This document shows positions 7,287 to 15,428 of a DNA stretch of 16,859 nucleotides, piece after piece. The notes beneath the pieces are model-generated. The model searched no databases, was not told the DNA's origin, and saw nothing but the letters and a program-made list of their open reading frames with translations. Location: assembly GCA_031287295.1 (NCBI GenBank), contig JAITTH010000162.1, positions 1-16,859 of the forward strand, written 5' to 3'. The translations under genes were made by a program, and so were the position numbers. Every line of letters starts with the position of its first letter. Positions within the stretch are counted from its first letter, which is position 1. The stretch is from Eubacteriales Family XIII. Incertae Sedis bacterium (GTDB lineage Bacteria > Bacillota > Clostridia > Peptostreptococcales > Anaerovoracaceae).

Positions 7287-8585
7287 TCAATTGATTTTTG
7301 CCGACAAACGTCGTCGCATTTTGCAATAATAAAATCCGTCTGTTCTATCTGTATCCGGCAACAGCAAACGTTCTTCTGTCTTTTCGAAATCCCGATTGCT
7401 TTCGATGAATCGATTTGTGACATTCTGATTCTCGCGTGCCAAGATGGTACAGGTTGAGTATACTAGAACTCCGCCCGTACGTACATATAAAGAAGAAGAA
7501 GACAGTATCTTTAATTGCCTTTCGGGCAAAGATTCCATCCTCTCATCCCATTCTCGATATTTGATTTCCGGTTTTTTCTGCACGGTGCCAAGCCCCGAAC
7601 AAGGCACATCGGCAAGAACGCGATCTGCCTTCCCGATAAACGAAGGATCCGGAGTTTCCGAATTGTGTGCCTTCACTTCCACAATACTTACGCCAAGACG
7701 AGACGACTGCGTCTCAATTTTGTTTAGTTTGTTTTGATAGAGATCCATTGCAACAATTTTACCACAGTTTTTCATGGATTCAGCCATCGCCATGGTTTTT
7801 CCTCCCGGTGCGGCACAGACATCGACAACCGTTTCTTCCGGCTGCGCATCGACAGCAGTCGCAGCGGCAAGTGACGCCTCACTCTGTATGGAATACATAC
7901 CGCTCCGGTACAGATCGCCCATTGGTATGCTCCGTCCTTTGAGCCGTATCATGTTTTCGAAACGTGCATTCTCCTCCACCTCGTATCCGTTTTCTGCGAG
8001 ATGAAGTTTGAGTTTTTCGCGATTTGTGCGGAGCTTATTGACGCGTAAAGTCACCGACGGGTATTCGTTTCCTGCCGTCAGGATGGATTCCAAACGATCC
8101 GAACCATATTCCGCCAGCAAAGCCCGTACAATCCAAGGCGCATAGCTGTAGCGAATTGAAAAATAGGCAATTTCGTCTGCTGCGCGATCGGGCATGGGTC
8201 TTTTGTCTGTGGTTCTAAGATAATTTCGCAGCACCGCATTGATAAAGCCTTTCCGACCTTTTGCGAAATGCGCAGCAAGCACGACGGTTTCATTCACCGC
8301 CGCATAATCCGGAACGGAGCCCATAAATAGAATCTGATAAAACCCCATGCGAAGCAATTGCCGATCGGAAATCGGCAACTTCTCTACCGGCGTCTTGATA
8401 TAACGTCCGATCAGGTAGTCCAAATAGTATTTTTCGCGAAGAACACCATAAGAAAGCTCTCGAATAAAAGATGGCGAATCCGGTTTCGATTTTTCGATAA
8501 GACTGTTCGCGTAGACATCGGAGAAGGCTTGCTTCTCTTCAACGCCGCGAAGAATTAAAAAAGCGATTTTCCTGTTTTCATCCAT
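7287..8585 (-). CDS. rsmB: 16S rRNA (cytosine-967-C5) methyltransferase RsmB/Sun
   Basis: SAM-dependent enzyme making m5C967 in 16S rRNA. 432 residues from ATG 8585. An N-terminal NusB-like RNA-binding domain spans about 1-130 (AVNETVVLA at about 96-104), followed by the Rossmann methyltransferase domain: SAM motif VDVCAAPGGKT (254-264), motif IV DVPCSGLGT with Cys329, and catalytic motif VI STCT with Cys379. The C-terminus ends in a DGFYYCKM strand. The frame extends upstream to 8747, but that part is the complement-frame shadow of fmt. ATG 8585 has AAGGA at 8599-8603, a rather long 13-nt spacer; ATG 8606 is an alternative without a clear ribosome site. Coding begins 7 nt after fmt. Confidence 0.95.
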   Translation of the reverse strand: MDENRKIAFLILRGVEEKQAFSDVYANSLIEKSKPDSPSFIRELSYGVLREKYYLDYLIGRYIKTPVEKLPISDRQLLRMGFYQILFMGSVPDYAAVNETVVLAAHFAKGRKGFINAVLRNYLRTTDKRPMPDRAADEIAYFSIRYSYAPWIVRALLAEYGSDRLESILTAGNEYPSVTLRVNKLRTNREKLKLHLAENGYEVEENARFENMIRLKGRSIPMGDLYRSGMYSIQSEASLAAATAVDAQPEETVVDVCAAPGGKTMAMAESMKNCGKIVAMDLYQNKLNKIETQSSRLGVSIVEVKAHNSETPDPSFIGKADRVLADVPCSGLGTVQKKPEIKYREWDERMESLPERQLKILSSSSLYVRTGGVLVYSTCTILARENQNVTNRFIESNRDFEKTEERLLLPDTDRTDGFYYCKMRRRLSAKIN

Positions 8586-8592
8586 GCAGAGA

Positions 8593-9558
8593 CTATTTTC
8601 CTTCATTTTCGAAAATTGTGCCGGGCATGATTCGTCTGCCCCGCAGGAATTCTGCCGCGGCAAGTGCCTTCTTCCCCGGTGCTTGCAATACATCGAACAC
8701 GACGATCCCGTCCATCGCCTGTACCGCGACGCCGGCATCTGTAGCACTTACAACGCAGCCCGAAGACCGGTCTTTTGTGCTTTTCTGCTCGCCCACGTGC
8801 GCCGCACGAACCTTAATTGGATTCCCATCCAGTAGCACAAACGCTCCGGGAGACGGATTCATTGCCAATATCTTTCTGACGATTTCTTCCGGTCTGCGTT
8901 CGAAACAAATGCGTCCTTCCGATTTCTCAATCATGGGAGCGTAGGTTGCGTCTTTATGGTTTTGCGGAACGCGCCCTGCGCTTCCGTCTGCGATTGCCGG
9001 AAGGGTACGAATCAACAAGTCGGCACCGATACGAGACAGAACCTCGGTCGCCTCTCCCGCTGTGAATCCTGTAATATCAACCGTTTCCTGTAAGATGATA
9101 TCACCGGCATCCAGTGCCTCTGCCATATACATGAGCGTGATTCCGGAAACGGAATCCCCCGCCTCTATGGCACGTTGAATTGGCGCAGCACCGCGATACC
9201 TGGGAAGCAACGAGGCGTGAATGTTCACACAGCCCAAACGTGGCAATCGGAGCAATTCCAATGGAAGGATTTTACCATAGGCGGCAACAACGAGCAAGTC
9301 CGGCGCAAGGCTCTTCACATACTCTTCATATTCCGAATTCCCTCGTATTTGAGCAGGTTGCTCGATGGGCAGCCCCAATTCCAGGGACAATTTCTTCACG
9401 GGCGTTGGTTGTTCCTTCTTGCCTCTTCCGCTCGGACGATCCGGCTGCGAGGTAACCAGGACGATCTCATGCCCGGCTTCATAAAGCGCACGTAATGCGG
9501 GACAGGCAAAATCCGGTGTCCCCATATAAACAATGCGCAAGGACGCTTGCTCTGTCAT
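8593..9558 (-). CDS. fmt: Methionyl-tRNA formyltransferase
   Basis: Transfers formyl from 10-formyltetrahydrofolate to Met-tRNA(fMet) for translation initiation. 321 residues, standard length. The N-terminal hydrolase fold shows MGTPDFACPAL (12-22), the SGRGKK tRNA-binding loop (43-48) and the active-site motif NIHASLLPRYRGAAPIQ with Asn112 and His114; Asp150 follows in ALDAGD. These keep the spacing of E. coli Asn108/His110/Asp146. The C-terminal OB-like domain begins near residue 210. Its ATG abuts the def stop (TAG directly followed by ATG), so def and fmt are coupled, as expected for the enzymes that add and remove the formyl group. Confidence 0.97.
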   Translation of the reverse strand: MTEQASLRIVYMGTPDFACPALRALYEAGHEIVLVTSQPDRPSGRGKKEQPTPVKKLSLELGLPIEQPAQIRGNSEYEEYVKSLAPDLLVVAAYGKILPLELLRLPRLGCVNIHASLLPRYRGAAPIQRAIEAGDSVSGITLMYMAEALDAGDIILQETVDITGFTAGEATEVLSRIGADLLIRTLPAIADGSAGRVPQNHKDATYAPMIEKSEGRICFERRPEEIVRKILAMNPSPGAFVLLDGNPIKVRAAHVGEQKSTKDRSSGCVVSATDAGVAVQAMDGIVVFDVLQAPGKKALAAAEFLRGRRIMPGTIFENEGK

Positions 9559-10062
9559 CTATTCGACCTTCTCCAAGTCGGTCGCGAGGTCGGTGTACAA
9601 GATGCCGTCCAAGTGATCGGTCTCGTGAAATATCGCCTTCGCTAACATTCCTTCGCCTTCTAATAGGAAGGGAGTCCCGTTTCGATCTTGCGCGGAAATT
9701 TTCACCCACGCGGGACGTTTGACCATTCCCGAATATCCCGGAATGGAGAGGCATCCCTCCTGCGATTCGATTTCTCCTCTTGTTTCCAAAATCTCCGGGT
9801 TGATGATCTCATAACACGCTTTTTCGTGGTCCGCATGCATGGGACGTGTCTTTGCCTCTGCGGGCTCCGGACCCACATCAATAATCACAACGCGACGAAG
9901 CGTTCCCACCTGTGGCGCAGCAAGACCAAGACCGTTCGCCTTACGCAACGTCTCCCACATATCGTCAAGAAGGACGTGCAACCGCGCATCAAAATCCACA
10001 ACCGCACGGGATTTTTTGCGCAGGATCGGATCGTTTTTGAGTACAATTGTTCTTAGTGCCAT
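9559..10062 (-). CDS. def: Peptide deformylase
   Basis: Fe/Zn metallo-enzyme removing the formyl group from the N-terminal methionine of nascent proteins. 167 residues. The three family motifs are present: GLGLAAPQVG (44-53), EGCLSIPG with metal ligand Cys104, and HETDHLDG with ligands His146 and His150 and catalytic Glu147. A short insert around 64-82 separates motif 1 from motif 2. ATG 10062 has a near-ideal AAGGAG at 10069-10074, spaced 6 nt. It lies 24 nt after priA, the largest gap in the array, and directly before fmt. Confidence 0.97.
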   Translation of the reverse strand: MALRTIVLKNDPILRKKSRAVVDFDARLHVLLDDMWETLRKANGLGLAAPQVGTLRRVVIIDVGPEPAEAKTRPMHADHEKACYEIINPEILETRGEIESQEGCLSIPGYSGMVKRPAWVKISAQDRNGTPFLLEGEGMLAKAIFHETDHLDGILYTDLATDLEKVE

Positions 10063-10086
10063 CTATTTCTCCTTGCAAAACAGATA

Positions 10087-12138
10087 CTATATCAGTGAAA
10101 AAGGATTTACATCTATTATAATATGAAAATCGTTTCTTGCCGTGTTGAAATTTCTGCGCAGATCTCCCAGTATTTGCGCATCGATGCCGCGTCTGTGTGA
10201 AACCATTTTCACGTAAAGCCTCCAACGGTAATCCTTCCCGAGTTTTGCGATTACGGCCGGTTGCGGTCCCAATACGTAGGGTTCCGCTTCTTTTCCTGCG
10301 GTCTCCAGAAATGCTTTGCGAAAGGCTTCCGCGCCGTTATAGGCAACGTTTGCATCTTCCGAAAGCGATGTGATTTGGGCGATGTCGGAGAAAGGAGGAT
10401 ATTCCATGGTTCTGCGCAGCAATAGTTCGTTGTCATAAAACTTGTTATAGTTATACTCGGTCGCCAATTGTATTGCATAATGATCCGGAGAATAGGTCTG
10501 AACCACCACTTCTCCGCGTTCCTCTCCCCGACCCGCACGTCCCGCAGCCTGTGTAATCAACTGGAAGGTGCGCTCCGCCGAGCGGAAATCTGCAATGTTT
10601 AGTCCGATGTCTGCCGCCAGAATGCCAACGATTCGCACGCCGGTAAAATCGAGTCCCTTCGCGACCATTTGCGTTCCGATTAGGATGTCTGCTTTGCGAT
10701 TTGCAAAATCGTTCAAAATACGCTCACCACTGCCCTTGCCCCCACTCGTGTCCAAATCGAGCCTAACAATTCGCGCATCCGGGAAGGCCTCTCTTGTAAG
10801 CTCTTCCGCTTTTTCCGTACCGATGCCAAAATGACGCAAATGCGCACCGCCACAGTCGGGGCACTGTTCCGGTAATTTCGCCGAATGCCCGCAGAAGTGA
10901 CAGACCAGTCTGGATTCTTTTTTATGCCAGGTGTAAGTGAGCCCGCATTCGGGGCAGCGGAAGGTGTAGCCACATTCGCGGCAAACCACAAAGGGGCTGT
11001 ACCCTCGGCGGTTTAAAAAAAGAATCGCCTGCCCACCGTCCGAAAGTGCCTTGGAGATACCGCTGTGTAAGAGCACACTATAGATGCTTCGATTTCCGTT
11101 TGCCAGTTCCGTCCGCATATCGGCAATGCGAATTTCAGGCATCTGCGATGTATTGTATCGCTTCGTTAATTGCAGCTTCCGGTAGAGTCCATTCTGCGCT
11201 CTGTAATTCGAAACGACGGAAGGCGTTGCACTCCCCAACAAAACTACCGCATTGTGCCTTGTCGCTCTTTTTAACGCAACCTCAATCGTGTCATATTTCG
11301 GCGTCATGTCGGATTTATAGGTCGTCTCATGCTCCTCATCAACGATGATTGCTCCGATGTTTTCAAAGGGCGCAAAAACGGCCGAGCGCGCACCGATCAC
11401 GACGTCTGCCCTGCCTTCTTTGATGCGTATCCACTCATCGAAGCGTTCGCCCTGAGAAAGTTTACTGTGCAAGGTTGCCACACGCTCTTCGCCGAAACGC
11501 ATCATAAAACGCGCAATCATTTGCGGTGTTAGGCTAATTTCCGGAACAAGCACAATCGCTTTCCTTCCACGAGACATCGCCTCCGCGCAAAGACGCATGT
11601 AAAGTTCGGTCTTGCCACTTCCTGTGACCCCATGCAATAAAAACGATGCAAATTTCTTTTGCGCAATGAAGGGAAGAACCTCGGCAAACGCTGCCGCCTG
11701 CTCTTCCGTCAGATCCGGTACCGGAAAGGTCTCGTTTGGCGCATCTGTTTCACCGTTCCGCGTGTACGCCGGAAACTCCGGGCTTTTCGGAACGCGTTTT
11801 TTGCCCCGCTTCGACACCGTACCGGACGGCGCAAAACAACGAAGCGCATCAAAGGTCCGACAAAAATATCGGCGCCGCATCCACATCGCGATGGAGACTG
11901 CGTCCGAAGGAAGCGATTCCTCCTCGTTTTCTTCCACAATGGATTTGACTGTTTTCCCGCTTAACGCTTCCGGGGGCAAATCGTTGACAGCAAGCACATA
12001 ACCTCCCCGAAGTTTTCCGCCGGAAAAGGGAATCGAAACTTTTCTGCCTTCCCCTATTTCATCGTTTTCACTCGTGTACGTAAAGAGCGTATCGACGTGA
12101 TCACTTTTGGCATCGATGATGACATCGACATATTTCAT
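10087..12138 (-). CDS. priA: Primosomal protein N' (replication restart helicase PriA)
   Basis: 3'-to-5' DNA helicase that recognises stalled forks and D-loops and starts primosome reassembly. 683 residues, somewhat short for the family (about 730-800). An N-terminal 3' DNA-binding domain (1-100) comes first; then Walker A GVTGSGKTE (170-178), Walker B DEEH (267-270), GSATPS (302-307), and the zinc module with eight cysteines 386, 389, 395, 398, 413, 416, 426 and 429. The helicase C-terminal part has IGTQMVAKGLDF (487-498) and QAAGRAGR (530-537). The shortness seems to come from a brief linker at about 105-140 and small loops, not from a missing domain. AGAGG lies 7 nt before the ATG. It follows queH by 19 nt. 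Confidence 0.97.
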   Translation of the reverse strand: MKYVDVIIDAKSDHVDTLFTYTSENDEIGEGRKVSIPFSGGKLRGGYVLAVNDLPPEALSGKTVKSIVEENEEESLPSDAVSIAMWMRRRYFCRTFDALRCFAPSGTVSKRGKKRVPKSPEFPAYTRNGETDAPNETFPVPDLTEEQAAAFAEVLPFIAQKKFASFLLHGVTGSGKTELYMRLCAEAMSRGRKAIVLVPEISLTPQMIARFMMRFGEERVATLHSKLSQGERFDEWIRIKEGRADVVIGARSAVFAPFENIGAIIVDEEHETTYKSDMTPKYDTIEVALKRATRHNAVVLLGSATPSVVSNYRAQNGLYRKLQLTKRYNTSQMPEIRIADMRTELANGNRSIYSVLLHSGISKALSDGGQAILFLNRRGYSPFVVCRECGYTFRCPECGLTYTWHKKESRLVCHFCGHSAKLPEQCPDCGGAHLRHFGIGTEKAEELTREAFPDARIVRLDLDTSGGKGSGERILNDFANRKADILIGTQMVAKGLDFTGVRIVGILAADIGLNIADFRSAERTFQLITQAAGRAGRGEERGEVVVQTYSPDHYAIQLATEYNYNKFYDNELLLRRTMEYPPFSDIAQITSLSEDANVAYNGAEAFRKAFLETAGKEAEPYVLGPQPAVIAKLGKDYRWRLYVKMVSHRRGIDAQILGDLRRNFNTARNDFHIIIDVNPFSLI

Positions 12139-12157
12139 TCACTAACCTCTATACATT

Positions 12158-12787
12158 CTATCGTTTTGAAAATGAGCAGCCACAGTAATTCTGTCTGTAA
12201 AGCTCATACGCTTGCGCAAGCTCTGTCGATCTTAGGAATCCGTTCTGTTTTTTGAAATTTTCGGAAAGGTAAGAAACACCGTACCGCAGAGCAAGCTCTG
12301 TTCCGATTTTTGTGATTGCATCATAATCTTTGTGCGGACTTACGCTAAGCGTCGTTGTAAAAACGGGATATCCATGCAATGCCGCATACTCAGCCGTACG
12401 TTCAAGACGCATCCGAAAGCAGAGACAGCAACGCATACCACCCTCCGCATCGTCCTCATATCCCCGGACGCGATCCAAGAACTGCATGGGTTCATAAGAA
12501 CCAACAACCAAATGAATGTTGTCAGGAGAAACACTTGACGCGTTATATCTTTTCACGAAACTGCGCTGAGCTTCGAGACGTTTTCGATATTCATCCTCAT
12601 CGGTAACGTTTGGATTAAAGAAAAACAAAGTGACCGCATATCGCTGCGAAAGACGTTCAACCACAGCCGTGCTACATGGTCCGCAACAACTATGGACAAG
12701 GATCTTGGGGCGTTGTGTCGTCAAGTTTTTCCCGTCAATGAAAGGCTCCTTTTCGCTCCATGAGCATGTATCGCACATCGACATCAT
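12158..12787 (-). CDS. queH: Epoxyqueuosine reductase QueH
   Basis: Reduces epoxyqueuosine to queuosine in tRNA; non-orthologous to the cobalamin-dependent QueG. 209 residues. Family motifs (COG1636/DUF208) are HSCCGPCST (32-40), GGMRCCLCFRMR (116-127), TTTLSVSPHKDY (144-155), NFKKQNGF (177-184) and the terminal YCGC (201-204). The paired cysteines ligate an Fe-S cluster and an extra metal in characterised QueH. The start is ATG 12787 (followed at once by a second ATG), with GAGG 8 nt upstream; the open frame further upstream is antisense-frame noise across the tdk 3' end. There is an additional CxxC at residues 5-8 (MCDTC). The gene sits 14 nt after tdk and 19 nt before priA. Confidence 0.93.
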   Translation of the reverse strand: MMSMCDTCSWSEKEPFIDGKNLTTQRPKILVHSCCGPCSTAVVERLSQRYAVTLFFFNPNVTDEDEYRKRLEAQRSFVKRYNASSVSPDNIHLVVGSYEPMQFLDRVRGYEDDAEGGMRCCLCFRMRLERTAEYAALHGYPVFTTTLSVSPHKDYDAITKIGTELALRYGVSYLSENFKKQNGFLRSTELAQAYELYRQNYCGCSFSKR

Positions 12788-12801
12788 TTTCTTTGCCTCA
12801 T

Positions 12802-13446
12802 CTATTCCTCCGCATGGTACAGCTTGGTCTCTGCCCCGGCGTGCAGATGGCTCGAAGGTCTTGTATGCTCTTCTCCGAGGCGTCCATCGTTGTAATGCTT
12901 TCGGCATAACGAGACATACAGCTCGTTTCCGCCCACCATGATCTGCTCTCCGTTGCGCACAAATTTCCCGTCGATCACACGCGCAACCATCGTTGCCTTT
13001 CGCCCGCACCAGCAAATTGTTTTGATCTCTTCAATCTTGTCCGCATAGATCAGAAGATTCAGGGCACCTTCAAACAAATCGTTCTTAAAATCATTTTTCA
13101 GTCCATAGACGATAACCGGTGTATTTAAACTATCGACAATTTCCGTCAGCTCAAGTACCTGCTGTTTTTTCAGAAATTGTCCTTCGTCAATCAACACACA
13201 ATCGACCGGATGCTTTTCATTTTCTTCAATGAAAAACGAAAGCAAATTTGTTTCGTCTTCGACCGTAAGTGCCGGCATTTCTGCCCCTGCCTTCGAAACA
13301 ACCTTCCCTGCCCCATAACGGTTGTCCACATGCGGAATGAGAATGAGAGGTCTTTTTCCGCGCTCCATATAATTATAGGCTATTTTGATGAGGTCAAGCG
13401 TTTTGCCTGCATTCATCGTGCTGTATCTAAAAAATAACTGCGCCAT
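12802..13446 (-). CDS. tdk: Thymidine kinase, type II
   Basis: Phosphorylates thymidine (and deoxyuridine) with ATP in pyrimidine salvage; cytoplasmic, usually a tetramer. 214 residues from ATG 13446. The P-loop is YSTMNAGKT (8-16), similar to the E. coli form. Walker B and base is LIDEGQFL (85-92), with Glu88 the catalytic base. The lasso motif is YGLKNDF (114-120). Zinc ligands are Cys145 and Cys147 in CWCGRKA, with Cys181 and His184 near the end. The frame is open to 13626 but the upstream part overlaps cls and lacks family similarity. The ribosome site is modest (AAAGGA 13 nt upstream, or GGA 6 nt upstream). Neighbours are cls and queH. Confidence 0.95.
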   Translation of the reverse strand: MAQLFFRYSTMNAGKTLDLIKIAYNYMERGKRPLILIPHVDNRYGAGKVVSKAGAEMPALTVEDETNLLSFFIEENEKHPVDCVLIDEGQFLKKQQVLELTEIVDSLNTPVIVYGLKNDFKNDLFEGALNLLIYADKIEEIKTICWCGRKATMVARVIDGKFVRNGEQIMVGGNELYVSLCRKHYNDGRLGEEHTRPSSHLHAGAETKLYHAEE

Positions 13447-13465
13447 AACTTTTCCGACGTCCTTT

Positions 13466-14932
13466 CTAAAGCAAATCCGATATGAGTTTTGCAATGCCTT
13501 CCTTAAAGCGAATCCAATACGAACGCTTTGCGTACAACGCGCGGGTAAGTTCGTGACAGTCTTCCATATCCTGCATGTAAAGCGATTCCAGTTTATTGGC
13601 CTCCGTCTCGTCGTAGATGAATGCATTCGTCTCGAAGTTCAATCGGAAGCTGCGAATATCGAAATTTGCAGACCCAACAGAACACACTTCTCCATCCACA
13701 ACCATCGTCTTCGCATGGAGAAATCCGTTGTCATAAATGTAAACCTTTACCCCTGACCGAATGAGTTGCCCGCAGTAGTAATAGGTCGCCCAATACACAA
13801 AAATATGATCGGGAATCGAGGGAATCATGATGCGGACATCTACACCGGAAAGCGCTGCATTGATGAGCGAATCGTAAATGCTGCTGTCCGGAATAAAATA
13901 AGGTGTTTGAATGTAAATGTTTTTGTTTGCCTCCGTAATCATTTTCAGATAGGCATGCTTCACTTCTTCCCGATGAGAATCCGGTCCGCAACTCACAATC
14001 TGCATCGCGGATATGCCTGTAGGTTCTTCCGCCTGTTCGTAAATGATTTCCAACGGAATTTTTTCCTTTGCCGCAAAACGCCAATCGAGAGCAAACCGCA
14101 TCGAAAGATCATGAATGCCATCGCCTTCTATACGAATATGGGTGTCGCGCCAATTTCCGAACTTTTTATTACGTCCCAGATACTCATTACCAATGTTGAA
14201 TCCACCAAGATAACCGACCGCCCCGTCAATGACCACGATCTTGCGGTGATTCCGATAATTGAACATCAAATTAAAAAAACGAATTTTTGCAGGGAAGAAA
14301 AAAGCATACTTCCCACCCGCTTTGACATAGGCAGCCAACGTGTCGTAGGTCAACTGACGACTTCCCATCGCATCGAGCAGCAGGCGTACCTGCACACCCT
14401 CACGCGCTTTTTGTGTAAGCACATCAATCAGCTTTCTGCCCGTAGCATCATTTTTCACAATAAAATACTCAACGTCCACGCTACTCTTTGCTTCGGAAAT
14501 ATCCCTCACGAGCGCATCCAACATATGTCCGCCGTCTGTCATGATGGAAATACGGTTCCCCTGACGAAGTATCGCACGTGCATAATTCTGATTGAGCAGG
14601 ATAAGTTCTTTCCATTTTGGTTCGATTGAATTGCTGTAAGCAAAACGATCGTGCCGAACATTACGAATCTGCTCCAGCAACGTTTCCTGCATCACTTCAC
14701 GTTCGCGTTTGGATAGCCGAAAAATACGTCTTCGCGCAATATTTTGAGAAAACAAGAAGTAAAAGAGAATGCCGATGCCCGGCAAAAAGAAAAGAACCAT
14801 GATCCACGCAAGCGTAGAAGACGGATTTTTTCTCTCAAGGAATATAATCGTAAGCGCAATAATGATATCAACGATATAGACAAGCGTTAGAAAATTTTCC
14901 CACGTAATGCTGTCAAGCAAATTCCTATGCAT
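13466..14932 (-). CDS. cls: Cardiolipin synthase (phospholipase D family)
   Basis: Membrane enzyme condensing two phosphatidylglycerol molecules to cardiolipin and glycerol. 488 residues. Two N-terminal membrane helices (about 14-33 and 40-61) are followed by two phospholipase D repeats with complete HKD motifs: His229-x-Lys231-x4-Asp236 and His406-x-Lys408-x4-Asp413, each followed by a Gly-rich strand (GGFNIGN; GSANFD). This is the long, two-helix ClsA-type layout, not the soluble ClsB type. ATG 14932 begins 6 nt after the trxA stop, with AGGA close upstream (4 nt), so coupling with trxA is likely. Gene symbol cls is used without deciding between paralogues. Confidence 0.95.
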   Translation of the reverse strand: MHRNLLDSITWENFLTLVYIVDIIIALTIIFLERKNPSSTLAWIMVLFFLPGIGILFYFLFSQNIARRRIFRLSKREREVMQETLLEQIRNVRHDRFAYSNSIEPKWKELILLNQNYARAILRQGNRISIMTDGGHMLDALVRDISEAKSSVDVEYFIVKNDATGRKLIDVLTQKAREGVQVRLLLDAMGSRQLTYDTLAAYVKAGGKYAFFFPAKIRFFNLMFNYRNHRKIVVIDGAVGYLGGFNIGNEYLGRNKKFGNWRDTHIRIEGDGIHDLSMRFALDWRFAAKEKIPLEIIYEQAEEPTGISAMQIVSCGPDSHREEVKHAYLKMITEANKNIYIQTPYFIPDSSIYDSLINAALSGVDVRIMIPSIPDHIFVYWATYYYCGQLIRSGVKVYIYDNGFLHAKTMVVDGEVCSVGSANFDIRSFRLNFETNAFIYDETEANKLESLYMQDMEDCHELTRALYAKRSYWIRFKEGIAKLISDLL

Positions 14933-14938
14933 GGGGTC

Positions 14939-15259
14939 CTATTGCAACAATGCCTCCAATTTCTCATTGAGCAGCTGTCCGGTTAGCACACCGCTAATCC
15001 GGTCAACCTGCGCACCGTCTTTATAAAACAACAAGGTCGGAATGCTGACCACACCGTTTGCGATTGCGATTCGCCTGCATTCATCAATGTTCAACTTCGC
15101 AAATTTAATTCGATTCGCGTACGTAAGTGCGGCTTCATCAAAAATCGGCGCCATCATCTTACAAGGTCCGCACCAATCCGCATAAAAATCAATGACGACC
15201 GCCCCTGAAGCGATTTCCTGATCAAAAGTTTCTTCTGTCAATACAACAATCTCGCTCAT
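14939..15259 (-). CDS. trxA: Thioredoxin
   Basis: Small dithiol protein reducing disulfides in ribonucleotide reductase and other cytoplasmic targets. 106 residues. The active site is DWCGPCK with Cys30 and Cys33; the cis-proline is Pro74 in VSIPTLLFY; there is no signal peptide or membrane anchor. GGAGG at 15265-15269 lies 5 nt before the ATG. It is the first gene of the 14-gene array, behind a candidate promoter about 105 nt upstream and a leader with small hairpins. There is no thioredoxin reductase gene beside it. Confidence 0.97.
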   Translation of the reverse strand: MSEIVVLTEETFDQEIASGAVVIDFYADWCGPCKMMAPIFDEAALTYANRIKFAKLNIDECRRIAIANGVVSIPTLLFYKDGAQVDRISGVLTGQLLNEKLEALLQ

Positions 15260-15290
15260 AATTTCCTCCCATTTTTCCCTTTATATTACC

Positions 15291-15313
15291 CGTATGGAAA
15301 TACGCATTGCGTA
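15291..15313 (-). promoter_or_regulatory. Alternative small hairpins in the trxA leader
   Basis: Read on the - strand, TACGC (15313-15309) can pair with GCGTA (15305-15301) around a 3-nt loop, or CGTAT (15304-15300) can pair with ATACG (15295-15291) around TTCC. The two stems share bases and cannot form together. Each has only 5 bp, so chance is possible. The region ends 21 nt before the trxA Shine-Dalgarno. Confidence 0.25.
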
Positions 15314-15364
15314 CTTTTTTACTTCGAAGACGATACCCTCTTTGCGAATTGCTCCATTTGATTC

Positions 15365-15394
15365 ATTATACACGCTTTTCAGGCGACCATGCAA
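15365..15394 (-). promoter_or_regulatory. Candidate sigma-A promoter for the trxA-ychF array
   Basis: On the - strand a -35-like TTGCAT (15394-15389) is separated by 18 nt from a perfect -10 TATAAT (15370-15365). It lies in the only sizeable intergenic space of the - strand (15260-15428) and would give a leader of about 100 nt before trxA. No other promoter of this quality was seen upstream of the array. Confidence 0.65.
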
Positions 15395-15428
15395 CCGCAG
15401 AGGGGGAGAATCTTCACGACCAGAATCA

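Noticed and set aside
10087..10140. AT-rich -10-like boxes (TATAAT, TATAGT) on the - strand near the end of priA, as a def promoter
   Set aside because: No acceptable -35 was found at 16-18 nt; the boxes fall in coding sequence and AT-richness explains them.
13766..14629. A 287-codon + strand open frame opposite cls
   Set aside because: It is antisense to an intact cardiolipin synthase with both HKD motifs and has no recognisable domain or ribosome site evidence.
15281..15307. Tiny open frame (MRISIRVI) in the trxA leader as a possible leader peptide
   Set aside because: It has only eight codons, no Shine-Dalgarno, and no enrichment for a regulatory amino acid.
15301..15320. + strand TACGC-ATT-GCGTA followed by a six-T run, resembling an intrinsic terminator
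   Set aside because: The stem has only 5 bp and no + strand gene ends here; on the transcribed - strand the T-run precedes the hairpin as A's.
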